64,000 nucleotides of DNA from JAPLJM01 sp963708515 (GCA_963708515.1 CAVPSX010000001.1:1-64000); one strand, 5' to 3'. Counted from the first letter of the stretch, positions 9,327-17,543 are shown. Numbers and translations: made by a program. Notes: generated by a model not told the origin, from the sequence alone.

Positions 9327-10808
9327 CCTCGCCCAATGCCGGCATCGTTCCCGGCCCCGCGACCATCGTCTTCGGCACCGACGGCTGGCGGGCCCGGGTC
9401 GCGGAGGATTTCACGTTCGAGAGCGTCCGGCGCTGCGCCGAGGGCGTCGCGCGCTACGTCGCCGATCGCGGCGAGCAGGCCAGGGGCGTCGTCGTCGCCT
9501 ACGACCGGCGCTTCGCTTCGGAGGACTTCGCCGCGGCCGCCGCCGAGGTGCTGCTGGCCTACGACATTCCGGTTGCCTTCGCCGCGCACGCCGTCCCGAC
9601 CCAGATGGCGAGCTACGAGGTGGTGGAGCGCGGCGCGGCGGCCGGCGTGGTCATCACGGCGAGCCACAACCCGTGGACCGACAACGGCTTCAAGGTGAAG
9701 GCCGCCGTCGGGCGCGGCGGCCGGGCCGGACATCCTGGCGGCCCTCGAGGCGGTCATCGCGGAGAACGGCCGGCGGGCGATCCCGCGCCGCCCGCTGGCG
9801 GACGCCGAGGAGGCGGGGCTGGTCGAGCGCTTCGACCCGTTCGTCGGGTACGAGCGCTTCGTCCGCCGCAGCCTCGATCTCGACGCGCTGAAGGCCGCCG
9901 AGATGCGGATCCTCGTGGAGCCGTTGTGGGGGTCCGGGGCCGGCTGGATCAGTCGCCTCCTCGCGGGAGGGCGCATCCAGGTCGTGGAGATCCACACCGA
10001 GCGCAACCCGTACTTCGGCGGCGTCAACCCGGAGCCGATCCGCCCGCACGTGGACGAGGCCCTGCGCCTCGTGGCCGGCGGCGGCTTCGACCTCGGGCTG
10101 CTCCTCGACGGGGACGCCGACCGCGCGGGCGCCATCGACGAGCGCGGCGTCTTCGTCCACCAGCTCCAGGTGTACGGGCTGCTGATGTACTACCTGGCCG
10201 AGCATCGCGGGATGCGCGATCCGGTCGTGAAGAGCGTGAACGAGACATCCATGGCGGAGCGCCTCGGGGCCCACTACGGGATCGCCGTCCACGAGACGCC
10301 GGTCGGCTTCAAGTACGTCGGCCCGAAGATGATCGAGACGGGGGCGATGTACGGCGGCGAGGAGTCGGGCGGGTACGGCTTCGGGATGCACCTCCCCGAG
10401 CGCGATGGGATCTACGCCGACCTGCTCCTGCTGGACCTCTTCCTGCGCGAGCGGGCTGCCGGCCGGGCGCCGGTCTCCCGGGCGATCGCCCACCTGCACG
10501 AGATCGCCGGCCCCTCGTACTACCAGCGCGTGGATGTCCACGTGGACCGGGCGACGTATCCCGCGATGAAGGAGCGACTCGCGGTCGAGCTCGTGGAGAA
10601 GGCGCCGACGGAGCTCGCCGGGCAGCCGGTCACGCGCACCGTTGCGCTCTCGACGAACGACGGGTTCAAGTTCTTCATCGGCGACGGCTCGTGGCTCCTC
10701 GTCCGCTTCAGCGGCACGGAGCCGCTGGTGCGGGTGTACACGGAGGCGACGTCGGCTGCCGTGGCCGACGCCTGCCTCGCGGCCGGCGAGGCGCTGGTTC
10801 GCGGTTGA
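9323..10808 (+). CDS. Phosphoglucomutase/phosphomannomutase (one frameshift)
   Basis: Alpha-D-phosphohexomutase of about 494 residues with a GTG start at 9323. It begins FGTDGWRARVAEDFTFESV. The phosphoserine loop is TASHNPWTDNGFKVK at about residue 111, the Mg loop DGDADRAGAID, the sugar loop GGEESGGYGFGMH and the phosphate-binding loop RFSGTEPLVRVYTEA near the C-terminus. The frame changes near 9709, where removing one G from GGG in GTCGGGCGC restores continuity. Being translationally coupled to manC, it probably supplies mannose-1-P, although glucose-1-P cannot be excluded from sequence alone. Confidence 0.88.
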
Positions 10809-11043
10809 AGGTGGCGTGGTCGGCGTCCGGCTGACGCGGGGGCCGCCGTGTCATGAGCCGCGTCCCGGCCTGCACCCCGTGCCACGTCCGGCCGGCACCG
10901 GGCGCGCGTCCCGACCGGCGCCATGACTCGTCGCTCCTCTGGCGCCGGGTAGTAGAGTTGTCAGGACGAGCGCCCCTCCCGACCGACGTGCAGGCGGCGG
11001 AGCGGCCTCGGAAGGGCCCATCGGCCATGGAGGGACCTCGGCG

Positions 11044-11268
11044 ATGCACAGCTCTCTCATCGGCAAGATCGAGAAGGCGAACCGTTACGCCCGTGAGCGC
11101 GACCGGCTGACGTTCGATCGTCTCGGCGTCACGTTCCGGGGTGACAACGACACCCATCACGTGACCCTCGACGCCGGTGTGTGGCATTGCACGTGCCACT
11201 ACTTCGAGAGCTGGAACAGCTGCGTGCACCAGCTGACCCTGCACGACCCGGATAGCCCCCCCGCGTGA
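11044..11268 (+). CDS. Small SWIM-type zinc-finger protein
   Basis: 74 residues: MHSSLIGKIEKANRYARERD followed by a short beta-rich part and then WHCTCHYFESWNSCVH. That matches the SWIM spacing C-x-C-x(8)-C-x-H and would bind one zinc. SWIM fingers mediate nucleic-acid or protein contacts; here it is nearly the whole protein, with no attached helicase or transposase. The SD-like GGAGGGA about 9 bases upstream supports this ATG, and a TAGAGT box at 10953 could be the promoter, leaving a leader of about 85 bases. It is the last gene of the GC-rich segment; its stop sits within about ten bases of the inferred join. Confidence 0.6.
   Translation: MHSSLIGKIEKANRYARERDRLTFDRLGVTFRGDNDTHHVTLDAGVWHCTCHYFESWNSCVHQLTLHDPDSPPA
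11255..11268. other. Inferred join between two unrelated genome segments
   Basis: Upstream DNA is very GC-rich with intact small genes. From about 11,259 the forward strand enters the C-terminal coding region of a DUF4143 ATPase with no upstream part, and base composition falls steadily into the AT-richer island. There is no insertion sequence, tRNA, integrase gene or direct repeat at the boundary. A run of seven C bases sits at about 11,256-11,262. Confidence 0.6.
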
Positions 11269-11466
11269 TCGCCGTCGAAGTGAAACGGGCCGAGCGATGG
11301 GATCGCGCCTGGGAAAAGCCGATGCGATCCCTTGCCGACAACGCGGAGTGACTGTAGAACACATGTTCGGCGTCTATTGCGGTTCGCGAAGCTACCAGTT
11401 CGATAACATCACCGTATTGCCATTTGCCGACTTCATAAAGGCCCTCTTTGCCGGAGATGTCTTTTA
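11259..11466 (+). pseudogene. C-terminal fragment of a DUF4143 AAA ATPase
   Basis: The forward frame reads VIAVEVKRAERWDRAW, the EVK-type strand of the PD-(D/E)XK-like C-terminal DUF4143 domain. After one missing base near 11,348 it continues as MFGVYCGSRSYQFDNITVLP and FADFIKALFAGDVF before a TAA at 11,464. This matches the end of DUF4143 ATPases (a VY-G-RSY then VLP-DF-ALFAG-F pattern). The rest of the gene is absent because the join or a deletion falls at its 5' edge. Downstream, 11,467-11,747 holds a GGGACATAG-type repeat and a short open stretch (about 11,505-11,600) that I could not assign. Confidence 0.65.
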
Positions 11467-11747
11467 ATTTAATTAGGGACATAGCCCCTATTGTTTTAAA
11501 ATCTACCCCTCTTTGCCAAAGAAGGGATTCTGAAGGCGTATAACGAGGCGCTGGAAAAGGCGAAGCACGCGGCAGTGCCACCTCCCCTATTTTTCCCTTA
11601 TGGATTTTCAGCAGATTGTTTGTTATATTGCGGGCAAGTGAATATCCAGCAAGACTCCTCTCATATTGAACGCCCGTAAGGAAGGGATGCGGATATGATG
11701 GTGGGGGCGATTATATCGAATATACGAAGGGCTACCATCTTTAGAAA

Positions 11748-12149
11748 ATGAAATCCGAAGAACATATTCAATTTTGGCTGGAGGGCGCCGCTCACGATCT
11801 TGATGCGGCTGAAAGCCTGTTCGCAGCAGGGAAATATGACTGGTGCCTTTTTCTGGGTCACCTCGTTTTGGAGAAAACGCTGAAAGCTATTTTGGTCCAG
11901 AAGCAAAGTGAAACAATACCGCCAAAGACGCACAATCTGGTCAAGTTGGCCGAGAAATCATCACTGGAACTTACGGATGACCAAAAGATATTTCTCGATG
12001 AAGTGAATGATTTCAATCTTGAAATCAGGTATCCGGATTACAAGAAAGCGTTTTACGTTCATTGTACAAGAGAATATACAGCGGAATATTTCAATAAGAT
12101 TAAGGAATTTTACCAATGGTTGAGATCCCGGATCACATCAAAGGCATAA
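11748..12149 (+). CDS. HEPN domain protein, partner of the MNT nucleotidyltransferase
   Basis: 133-residue all-helical HEPN protein. The N-terminus EHIQFWLEGAAHDLDAAESL and the helix YDWCLFLGHLVLEKTLKAIL are typical of PF05168-type HEPN; EIRYPDY is the conserved Arg/Tyr-Pro-Asp element. The canonical R-x(4-6)-H ribonuclease motif is not obvious, so RNase activity is uncertain. It overlaps the downstream nucleotidyltransferase by 34 bases, the usual layout of HEPN/MNT toxin-antitoxin pairs, in which MNT AMPylates or otherwise neutralises HEPN. No clear SD precedes the ATG. Confidence 0.85.
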   Translation: MKSEEHIQFWLEGAAHDLDAAESLFAAGKYDWCLFLGHLVLEKTLKAILVQKQSETIPPKTHNLVKLAEKSSLELTDDQKIFLDEVNDFNLEIRYPDYKKAFYVHCTREYTAEYFNKIKEFYQWLRSRITSKA

Positions 12150-12433
12150 TTGCCCTGTATCTCGAAAGGCTCGAGGAAAACCGGATCCCTGTAAGTCAGG
12201 CAATTCTTTTCGGGAGTTATGCTACCGGTGGCTTCACGGAATGGAGTGATATTGATTTGGCAATCGTATCGGATGCCTTTGAAGGTTCCCGTCGTGCCGA
12301 TCGCGCCAAGATACGGAAGATAACGCTCGGAGTGAGTTGTGACATTGAGACCATTCCTTTTCGACCGGAAGATTTTGTTTTTGAAGATCCCTTTGTGCGG
12401 GAGATTTTGGAAACCGGCACACGCCTGATCTGA
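12116..12433 (+). CDS. Minimal nucleotidyltransferase (MNT) of the HEPN/MNT pair
   Basis: 105 residues. AILFGSYATGGFTEWSDIDL contains the GS-x(n)-DxD active site of DNA polymerase beta-fold nucleotidyltransferases. A further acidic residue occurs in VSCDIETIPF, matching the third metal ligand. It is probably the antitoxin that modifies the overlapping HEPN protein. The start at 12116 overlaps the HEPN gene by 34 bases; an ATG further in would cut into the first helix. Confidence 0.85.
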   Translation: MVEIPDHIKGIIALYLERLEENRIPVSQAILFGSYATGGFTEWSDIDLAIVSDAFEGSRRADRAKIRKITLGVSCDIETIPFRPEDFVFEDPFVREILETGTRLI

Positions 12434-12517
12434 CCCCCCCCAAACCGCAATACTTTCTCGATGCCGGTTCCGGCTCCCATACCGTCCAGACGGCAAAGAT
12501 CATGGTGGCCTTTGGGT

Positions 12518-12545
12518 GGGAATTCCAGGGACAGTACTTAATTCT
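12518..12545 (+). repeat. Island repeat, GAATTCCAGGGACAG type
   Basis: A GAATTCC-(A/G)GGGACAG-TA-CTTAATTC element like those at 13617, 15150, 15368 (inverted) and 17600 (inverted). It sits just after the HEPN/MNT pair. Confidence 0.55.
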
Positions 12546-12619
12546 TGATATTTTGTGAAGATATCGGCAATGTTTCGTCTTCCTGACCACATCGAAAGTT
12601 TAGTTTTTTTAGGTTTTTC

Positions 12620-12660
12620 TTGACAAGCTGGTTACTCACGAGTAAGTTACTCACGTGTAA
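12620..12660 (+). promoter_or_regulatory. Promoter with two tandem inverted-repeat operators
   Basis: TTGACA at 12620, a 17-base spacer and TAAGTT at 12643. Overlapping the spacer and -10 are two near-identical 14-mers, TTACTCACGAGTAA (12632-12645) and TTACTCACGTGTAA (12647-12660), one base apart. Each is an inverted repeat, as TetR- or FadR-like dimers often bind. A strong SD (GGGGAGGTGAT) and an ATG follow at 12685, but the reading frame there is a 16-codon remnant, so the regulatory region seems to have lost its gene. Confidence 0.5.
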
Positions 12661-12684
12661 TCTTGAGTCGGGGAGGTGATGATC

Positions 12685-12735
12685 ATGATTTTTGTCAACA
12701 GGGATACCGAACTTTCTTTTTATGAGGATTCCTGA
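12685..12735 (+). pseudogene. N-terminal stump of an AAA ATPase gene
   Basis: An ATG with a good SD opens MIFVNRDTELSFYEDS and then stops at 12733-12735. F-V-N-R-x-x-E-L is the usual first strand of small AAA ATPases of the DUF234/DUF4143 type, so this looks like the 5' end of such a gene whose body has been deleted. The stretch from 12736 to 12966 holds no gene: it contains a GTTAC-N7-GTAAC inverted repeat near 12770, an ATTCCCGC hairpin at 12860 and another GGGGACA-type sequence near 12902. Confidence 0.45.
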
Positions 12736-12859
12736 CTCCATTCCCGCACAAAAGTGCTTGCATAAAGTTACATAATGCGTAACAAAGTCATTGCATAAAA
12801 GATAATATTGTATATTTATCGCCTTATGAAACGCACTTTAACAGAGTCTCTAAAAGAGT

Positions 12860-12883
12860 GGATTCCCGCCTGGCGGGAATGAC
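12860..12883. repeat. Hairpin repeat ATTCCCGCctgGCGGGAAT
   Basis: An 8-base perfect stem (ATTCCCGC/GCGGGAAT) flanked by GG and GAC. A diverged second copy is at 13794-13818. Such elements occur as scattered intergenic repeats in many proteobacteria. Confidence 0.5.
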
Positions 12884-12966
12884 AAAGGATGAGTGAAATT
12901 TGGGGACACGATCCTGAATTCTGATTAATTCGGGTCATATCTCCAAATTTCCGGGCAGCGATTTTC

Positions 12967-13275
12967 TCAGGCGGCATGATATTCGGCGTATGCTATAACC
13001 TCTCGATCTAACCGGCTGGAAAGGGATTCTTCCGCAACAACGAGGTCGTAATGGGTTTGCAGATTCATCCAACTTTGAGCGTCCGTGCCGAAAAAACGGG
13101 CCAACCGCAGGGCCGTATCCGCTGTAATCGCTCTTTTCCCCGCGATGATTTCTCCGATGCGCCTTTGCGGTACGCCGATGGACTTGGCAAGCCGGTACTG
13201 GGTAATCTTCATGGGTTTCAAAAAATCCTCCAGCAGAATTTCGCCGGGATATACCGGGGGCAGATCTCTTTTCAT
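12967..13275 (-). CDS. higA: HigA-family antitoxin
   Basis: 102 residues with the HigA/VapI layout: PVYPGEILLEDFLKPMKITQ, then the helix-turn-helix YRLAKSIGVPQRRIGEIIAG, then TADTALRLARFFGTDAQSWM. It binds its operator and the HigB toxin. It lies 12 bases after higB on the same strand, and the toxin-first order is typical of higBA. It sits in the repeat-rich accessory island. Confidence 0.93.
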   Translation of the reverse strand: MKRDLPPVYPGEILLEDFLKPMKITQYRLAKSIGVPQRRIGEIIAGKRAITADTALRLARFFGTDAQSWMNLQTHYDLVVAEESLSSRLDREVIAYAEYHAA

Positions 13276-13287
13276 GGTTTTTCTCCT

Positions 13288-13569
13288 TTAATGGTAATCA
13301 ACAATTTCGACATTATACGCATGGCCGTCCTGCCAGTCGAAGCATATCCGCCATTGATCATTGATCCTGACACTCCATTGGCCTTCTCTCTCGCCGAGAA
13401 GCTTTTCCAGCCGGTTTCCCGGAGGTATGCGAAGAAATTCCAGAGTTGCCGCGCCGTGGATCTGGGTCAGTTTGCGAAGGGCCACCCGATGTATGTCCTT
13501 CGGCAATCCGGCTGCAAATGTGCCCTGGAAGATCTTTTCCGTATCCTTGCGGCGAAAAGTCTTGATCAT
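13288..13569 (-). CDS. higB: HigB-family toxin (RelE-like mRNA interferase)
   Basis: 93 residues from the ATG at 13569 (MIKTFRRKDTEKIFQG), the canonical start of the family; an in-frame ATG 12 codons upstream would add an unusual leader. LRIPPGNRLEKLLGEREGQW, SVRINDQWRICFDW and the VEIVDYH tail are the RelE/HigB core. It is expected to cleave mRNA on the ribosome and to be neutralised by HigA. A TTGACA at about 13595-13600 on the minus strand may be its -35. Confidence 0.92.
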   Translation of the reverse strand: MIKTFRRKDTEKIFQGTFAAGLPKDIHRVALRKLTQIHGAATLEFLRIPPGNRLEKLLGEREGQWSVRINDQWRICFDWQDGHAYNVEIVDYH

Positions 13570-13616
13570 GGATGAACTGCTAACATGAAGCGGTAGTATT
13601 GTCAAGCGCTATTAAT

Positions 13617-13670
13617 GGGAATTCCGGGGACAGTATACTTAATTCTTACAAACCGGGGACATAATACCAT
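13617..13670. repeat. Island repeat with two GGGGACA heads
   Basis: GAATTCCGGGGACAGTATAC followed by TTAATTCTTACAAACC and a second GGGGACATAATACC. The same compound element occurs at 15150-15205. It separates higBA from the ATPase gene. Confidence 0.65.
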
Positions 13671-13793
13671 TCTTCATTTCTGTCCCGTTTCTTTCCTCGG
13701 AACCTCCACACAGACGGGAGAAGATGGATCATGGCGTCATCGAGATCGCCCGCTCTGGAAGTGACTCCTTGAATAGGGACTCCGTCCCTTACT

Positions 13794-13818
13794 GGATTTC
13801 CGCTTTCGCAGGAATGAC
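13794..13818. repeat. Second copy of the ATTCCCGC hairpin repeat
   Basis: GGATTTCCGCTTTCGCAGGAATGAC is closely related to 12860-12883 but with one stem mismatch and a TTTC loop. Confidence 0.4.
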
Positions 13819-13888
13819 TAAATGGAATAGTTTCGACTACAATCGAAACTATTTGACGAAAGCTTCGATTTGATGTAAAGATATTCAC

Positions 13889-15152
13889 ATGGACGCTATT
13901 TATTATACCTTGAATCCCTGGTGGGAAGGGAAGGAAATTGAGACCGGCATAAGTCGTGATGCCTATCTCGAAAAGATTCCGACTTACCTCACACGAAAAC
14001 AGATCGAAGTCTTTATCGGCAGCAGACGGACCGGCAAGACCACCCTTTTGAAACAGTTTATCAAAACCCTTCTGCAAACAGCCGTTTCTGAGAAGGACAT
14101 CTTCTACCTTGCCCTGGATCACCCGATTTTGTCCGGTATCCCCCTATCAGAACACGTCAGGAACATGCGGAAGCGGTTTATGCATGATCGTGACAGAAAA
14201 TTGTATCTGTTCCTCGATGAAGTTCAGGAAAGCCCTCAATGGGAGGCGGAACTCAAAACCCTCTATGACCTGGAGTCGCTCAAGATATTCTGTACCGGTT
14301 CCACGTCGTCGCTGATTGCGAGACAGGCGGGAAAACTGACAGGCAGGCAGATCGTCAGTACTGTATTTCCGTTAAGTTTTCAGGAGTTTATCCGCTTCAG
14401 GGGAGAGCCGCCGTCCCTCTCGGAGGATTATAAATATGAACAGATGGCGGATGATTATCTGAGCATCGGAGGATATCCGGAGCAGGTTTTGAATCCTTCT
14501 CAGGAGTATATGGCCAATCTTTTGGAGGATATTCTTGCCCGTGACCTGGCCCGGCTTCATCCCATCAAGAAATCTTATATCCTGAAAGACTTATTGAGGC
14601 TGATCGGCGCTTCCACAGGGTCGCGGACCAGTTTCAATAAACTGTCTAAAGTCCTCGGCCTGTCTGTCGATACGGTCAAGGAATATATCGGTTATCTTGA
14701 AATGGCCTTTCTGGTGAAGCCTGTGGAAAAGTGGACCACGTCCTATTCCGAAAAGGTTTATTCACAGAAAAAGATTTACCTTTGGGATAACGGCGTCAAA
14801 ACGCTGCTGACGGGCTACGGCGATGAAGGAAGCCGGGCGGAAAACTCGGTTTTCATGGAATTGCAAAGGAATAACATTTCCTGCGGCTATTATCGCGGAA
14901 AGCGACAGAGAGGTCGATTTTGTCATCGGTTCAGTGGCTGATCCCGTGCCGATCGAGGTCAAATACATGACCACATTTGACTGGAATGACAGACGATTTG
15001 ACGGCGTCAGGCTTTTTCTGAATCGATTTCCAAATGTTAAAAATATCCTGTTGATTACAAAGAGCGTAGAACTCACAACCGCCGTAAATAACATCGCCGT
15101 TCATGTTGTTCCTTTGTGGAAGTTCTTGTTGAATTCCGCGAATTCCGGGTGA
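13889..15152 (+). CDS. AAA ATPase with C-terminal DUF4143 domain (one frameshift)
   Basis: About 420 residues. Walker A is GSRRTGKTTLL near residue 45 and Walker B LYLFLDEVQ. Sensor-like FCTGSTSSL and the SFQEFIRFRG segment follow. A winged-helix region (SFNKLSKVLGLSVDTVKEYI) leads into the DUF4143 nuclease-like part, with DREVDFVIGS and PIEVKY giving D...ExK. The frame changes near 14,900; removing one G gives YYRESDREVDF, so the gene was probably intact. Functions in this family are unproven, and many members sit beside toxin-antitoxin genes. The ATG at 13889 has no clear SD. Confidence 0.8.
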
Positions 15153-15245
15153 ATGCCGGGGACAGTATCCTTAATTCTTACAAACCGGGGACATAGTACT
15201 ATTATTTTCAGTAATCCTTGTGAATTCCAGGGACACAAATCCGCT
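15132..15245. repeat. Cluster of GGGGACAG island repeats
   Basis: Contains GAATTCC twice, GCCGGGGACAGTATCC with TTAATTCTTACAAACC and GGGGACATAGTAC (same compound form as 13617-13670), then TGAATTCCAGGGACAC. It overlaps the last codons of the ATPase gene. Confidence 0.6.
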
Positions 15246-15367
15246 TTCTGGCAAAATCAGGTCAAGCCCCCTTTCCAGGTTGCTCCGGGTCTTTCCTCTA
15301 TCTTCCCGGACTGCCACACATTATTTTTACCCGCTATCTTCGAAAGTTCGGCAATAAACCCAAATAA

Positions 15368-15395
15368 TCAAGTATACTGTCCCCGGAACTCCGCC
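15368..15395. repeat. Inverted island repeat
   Basis: AGTATACTGTCCCCGGAACT is the reverse complement of the head seen at 13620. It faces the cluster at 15132-15245, bracketing an otherwise gene-free stretch of about 120 bases. Confidence 0.6.
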
Positions 15396-15432
15396 CGGAA
15401 CTTCGATTCCTGTGTACATTCTGTAAATTGTA

Positions 15433-15461
15433 TTGACAATATGTGCAATTATGTATAATAT
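15433..15461 (+). promoter_or_regulatory. Strong sigma70-type promoter abutting an ATPase start codon
   Basis: TTGACA at 15433 and TATAAT at 15454 (15-base spacer; a 17-base spacer is obtained with TAATAT at 15456). The ATG of the ATPase is at 15468 with no SD sequence, so the mRNA would start at or within a few bases of the ATG. Confidence 0.6.
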
Positions 15462-15467
15462 GCAGCC

Positions 15468-16739
15468 ATGATACCGAGAACAGCACAAAAAGCCCTTCTT
15501 CGCATGGCAAAGGGCTTCCCCATCGTTGCCATTACCGGGCCACGTCAATCCGGCAAGACCACTCTGGCAAAACTGACATTCCCCCAAAAGCCATATCTGT
15601 CGCTTGAAGATCCGGATGTGAGATCGACGGCAGAAAGCGATCCACGCGGTCTCCTGGCTGGTTTTCCCAACGGTGCGATACTGGATGAAGCTCAGCGCGC
15701 GCCGCAACTGTTCTCTTATCTTCAGACAAAGGTAGATGAACAAATCATACCCGGTATGTTTGTGTTAACAGGCTCTCAGCAATTTGGGCTTCTGTCAGGG
15801 ATTACTCAATCCCTGGCAGGTCGTGTTGGGCTGATCCATCTTCTCCCTTTTGCTGCAAGTGAACTTTCATCTGCCGGTCAGCTTCCGGAGTCTCTCGAAG
15901 AGCTACTTGTACGGGGACTGTATCCCCCACTTTACGACCGCAAAATCCTTCCCAGTGACTGGTTTTCCGGGTACGTTGCAACTTATGTCGAACGGGATGC
16001 ACGACAATTGATAAACGTCCGCAACCTCTCAGTATTTCAACGCTTCGTCAAGATGTGTGCCGCTCGCACCGGTCAAATTCTGAACTTATCATCATTAGCC
16101 TCCGATTGCGGCATTACGCATAATACCGCGGCATCGTGGATATCCGTCATGGAGGCAAGCTACCTTATCTATTTGCTCCGCCCACATCATAGAAACTTCA
16201 ATAAACGATTGATCAAGGCGCCCAAATTATATTTCCTCGATGTCGGTTTGGCGGCCTGGCTAATGGGAATTCACACACCGGAACAGATTCGATTTCATGC
16301 ACAGCGTGGAGCGATATTTGAGACTTTTGTAGTGACCGAATTTTTAAAAAGTCGCTTCAACCAGGGGCTGCCATCAAATCTTTTTTATTGGAGAGATAGT
16401 AAAGGTCTGGAAATTGATCTGATACTGGAAGCCGGAGAGAAACTCAATGCAATTGAAATTAAATCCGGACAGACAATCGTTCCAGACTTCTTTTCCTCAC
16501 TTAAGCTTTGGGGCAAGCTGGCCGGGCAGAAGGACTTGCCGGCCTGGCTTATTTATGGCGGAGATAAAGCGTTGACCAACGAAAACATTTCGATTGTGCC
16601 GTGGAAGAATATTTCCACTAGTAATTCCAGGATAGGATACTTAATTCTTGACATTCTAAGAGATGTCGGCAGCGTTTCTCTCATGGCACGGATAGCGAGG
16701 GTCGTCATACCGGGGGAATTCCGGTCCCGGAACTCCTGA
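15468..16739 (+). CDS. AAA ATPase with C-terminal DUF4143 domain
   Basis: 423 residues. Walker A is GPRQSGKTTLAK near residue 25; Walker B is NGAILDEAQRAP. VLTGSQQFGLL and LAGRVGLIHLLPFA follow, then YVERDARQLINVRNL, KLYFLDVGLAAWLMGI and the nuclease-like EIDLILEAGEKLNAIEIKSG. It is a different branch from the ATPase at 13889. The last 40 or so residues read through a repeat element (16620-16655), so the natural C-terminus has probably been replaced. Expression appears to be leaderless from the promoter at 15433. Function is unknown; membership of a toxin-antitoxin-rich island is the only context. Confidence 0.85.
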   Translation: MIPRTAQKALLRMAKGFPIVAITGPRQSGKTTLAKLTFPQKPYLSLEDPDVRSTAESDPRGLLAGFPNGAILDEAQRAPQLFSYLQTKVDEQIIPGMFVLTGSQQFGLLSGITQSLAGRVGLIHLLPFAASELSSAGQLPESLEELLVRGLYPPLYDRKILPSDWFSGYVATYVERDARQLINVRNLSVFQRFVKMCAARTGQILNLSSLASDCGITHNTAASWISVMEASYLIYLLRPHHRNFNKRLIKAPKLYFLDVGLAAWLMGIHTPEQIRFHAQRGAIFETFVVTEFLKSRFNQGLPSNLFYWRDSKGLEIDLILEAGEKLNAIEIKSGQTIVPDFFSSLKLWGKLAGQKDLPAWLIYGGDKALTNENISIVPWKNISTSNSRIGYLILDILRDVGSVSLMARIARVVIPGEFRSRNS

Positions 16740-16740
16740 T
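16620..16740. repeat. Degenerate island repeats within the 3' end of the ATPase gene
   Basis: GTAATTCCAGGATAGGATAC with TTAATTCTTGAC, and further on GGGGGAATTCCGGTCCCGGA. Both are diverged forms of the GAATTCC-GGGGACAG element. Confidence 0.4.
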
Positions 16741-16780
16741 TTCTCGTGACATCCCGGGCAAATTCTGGTAAACTTCCTCT

Positions 16781-17002
16781 ATGGTCAAGAACAGGGAAAT
16801 GCTTAGAAAATTTGAATGCGATTTCATCAGCGGCCAGGGGCGCCTCCCCTATGAGCAGTCACAGAAACTCTTTACCGCCATGTGGCAAGAAGGCGTCACA
16901 CTCGGGGTGTTTCCCCCCGTTGATCCGCTGGCGGGCATCGAGGTCGATATTCGGATGGCCCGGATTCTCAATACATGTTTGACAAAACCCTTGCCCGGAT
17001 AG
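16781..17002 (+). CDS. Small protein paired with the nucleotidyltransferase
   Basis: 73 residues, not recognised from its sequence: MVKNREMLRKFECDFISGQG, then SQKLFTAMWQEGVTLGVFPP and DIRMARILNTCLTKPLPG. Its 3' end overlaps the nucleotidyltransferase gene by 28 bases, so the two are probably translated together and may act as a pair, as small partners of AbiEii-like nucleotidyltransferases do. No enzymatic motif is visible. Confidence 0.6.
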   Translation: MVKNREMLRKFECDFISGQGRLPYEQSQKLFTAMWQEGVTLGVFPPVDPLAGIEVDIRMARILNTCLTKPLPG

Positions 17003-17525
17003 GCGCTTCTCTCGAAAGAGCCGGCATTCCTTACATGATCATCGGGGGACAAGCCGTCCTGCTGTACGGCGAACCCCGCCTCACCCGCGACATCGACATC
17101 ACCCTCGGCGTCAATATCGATCGCCTCGACGCCATTCTCGCCTTGACGCAGCATCTTTCCCTCACACCCCTCCCGGAAGACATGGCGGCGTTTGTCCATC
17201 AAACCATGGTCTTGCCCACACTGGACGAGGCAACGGGCATTCGGGTTGATTTCATCTTTTCTTTCACACCCTACGAATCCCAAGCGATCCAAAGGGCGAA
17301 AAAAGTAAGAATTCTGGATCAGGACGTCTGTTTCGCCGCGGTTGAAGATCTGATCATCCATAAGATATTTGCCGGTCGGCCTAGAGATATCGAGGATGTG
17401 AGGCGGTGATCATGAAAAATCCTTCCTTGGATACCCTCTACATAGAGGAATGGCTGAAAACCTTCGATGCCGCATCAGATGAAAAGAATTTCTTGATCAC
17501 CTTCAGAAAGACCGCAGGAAAGTAA
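16975..17525 (+). CDS. AbiEii/AbiGii-like nucleotidyltransferase (one frameshift)
   Basis: About 183 residues when the frame is repaired. YMIIGGQAVLLYGEPRLTRD followed by IDITLG carries the GG and DxD elements of the nucleotidyltransferase fold, and AVEDLIIHKIFAGRPRDIED is the conserved C-terminal helix of the AbiEii/DUF1814-like group. Near 17,406 one base seems lost; in the next frame the protein continues VIMKNPSLDTLYIEEWLKTF and ends at 17,525. AbiEii proteins are toxins of abortive-infection systems, but here no AbiEi antitoxin with winged helix is seen; the small gene at 16781 takes its place. Confidence 0.75.
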
Positions 17526-17543
17526 TTTCTGTATATATTGGAA

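Noticed and set aside
11129..11581. Minus-strand frame of 150 codons over the join
   Set aside because: It is antisense to the SWIM gene and the DUF4143 fragment, whose forward translations match known families.
12632..12660. Tandem 14-mers as a CRISPR or microsatellite array
   Set aside because: Only two units with a one-base gap; inverted symmetry fits operators better.
13646..14122. Minus-strand frame of 158 codons at the start of the ATPase gene
   Set aside because: It begins inside repeat DNA and runs antisense to a gene with clear Walker motifs; no SD and no recognisable domain.
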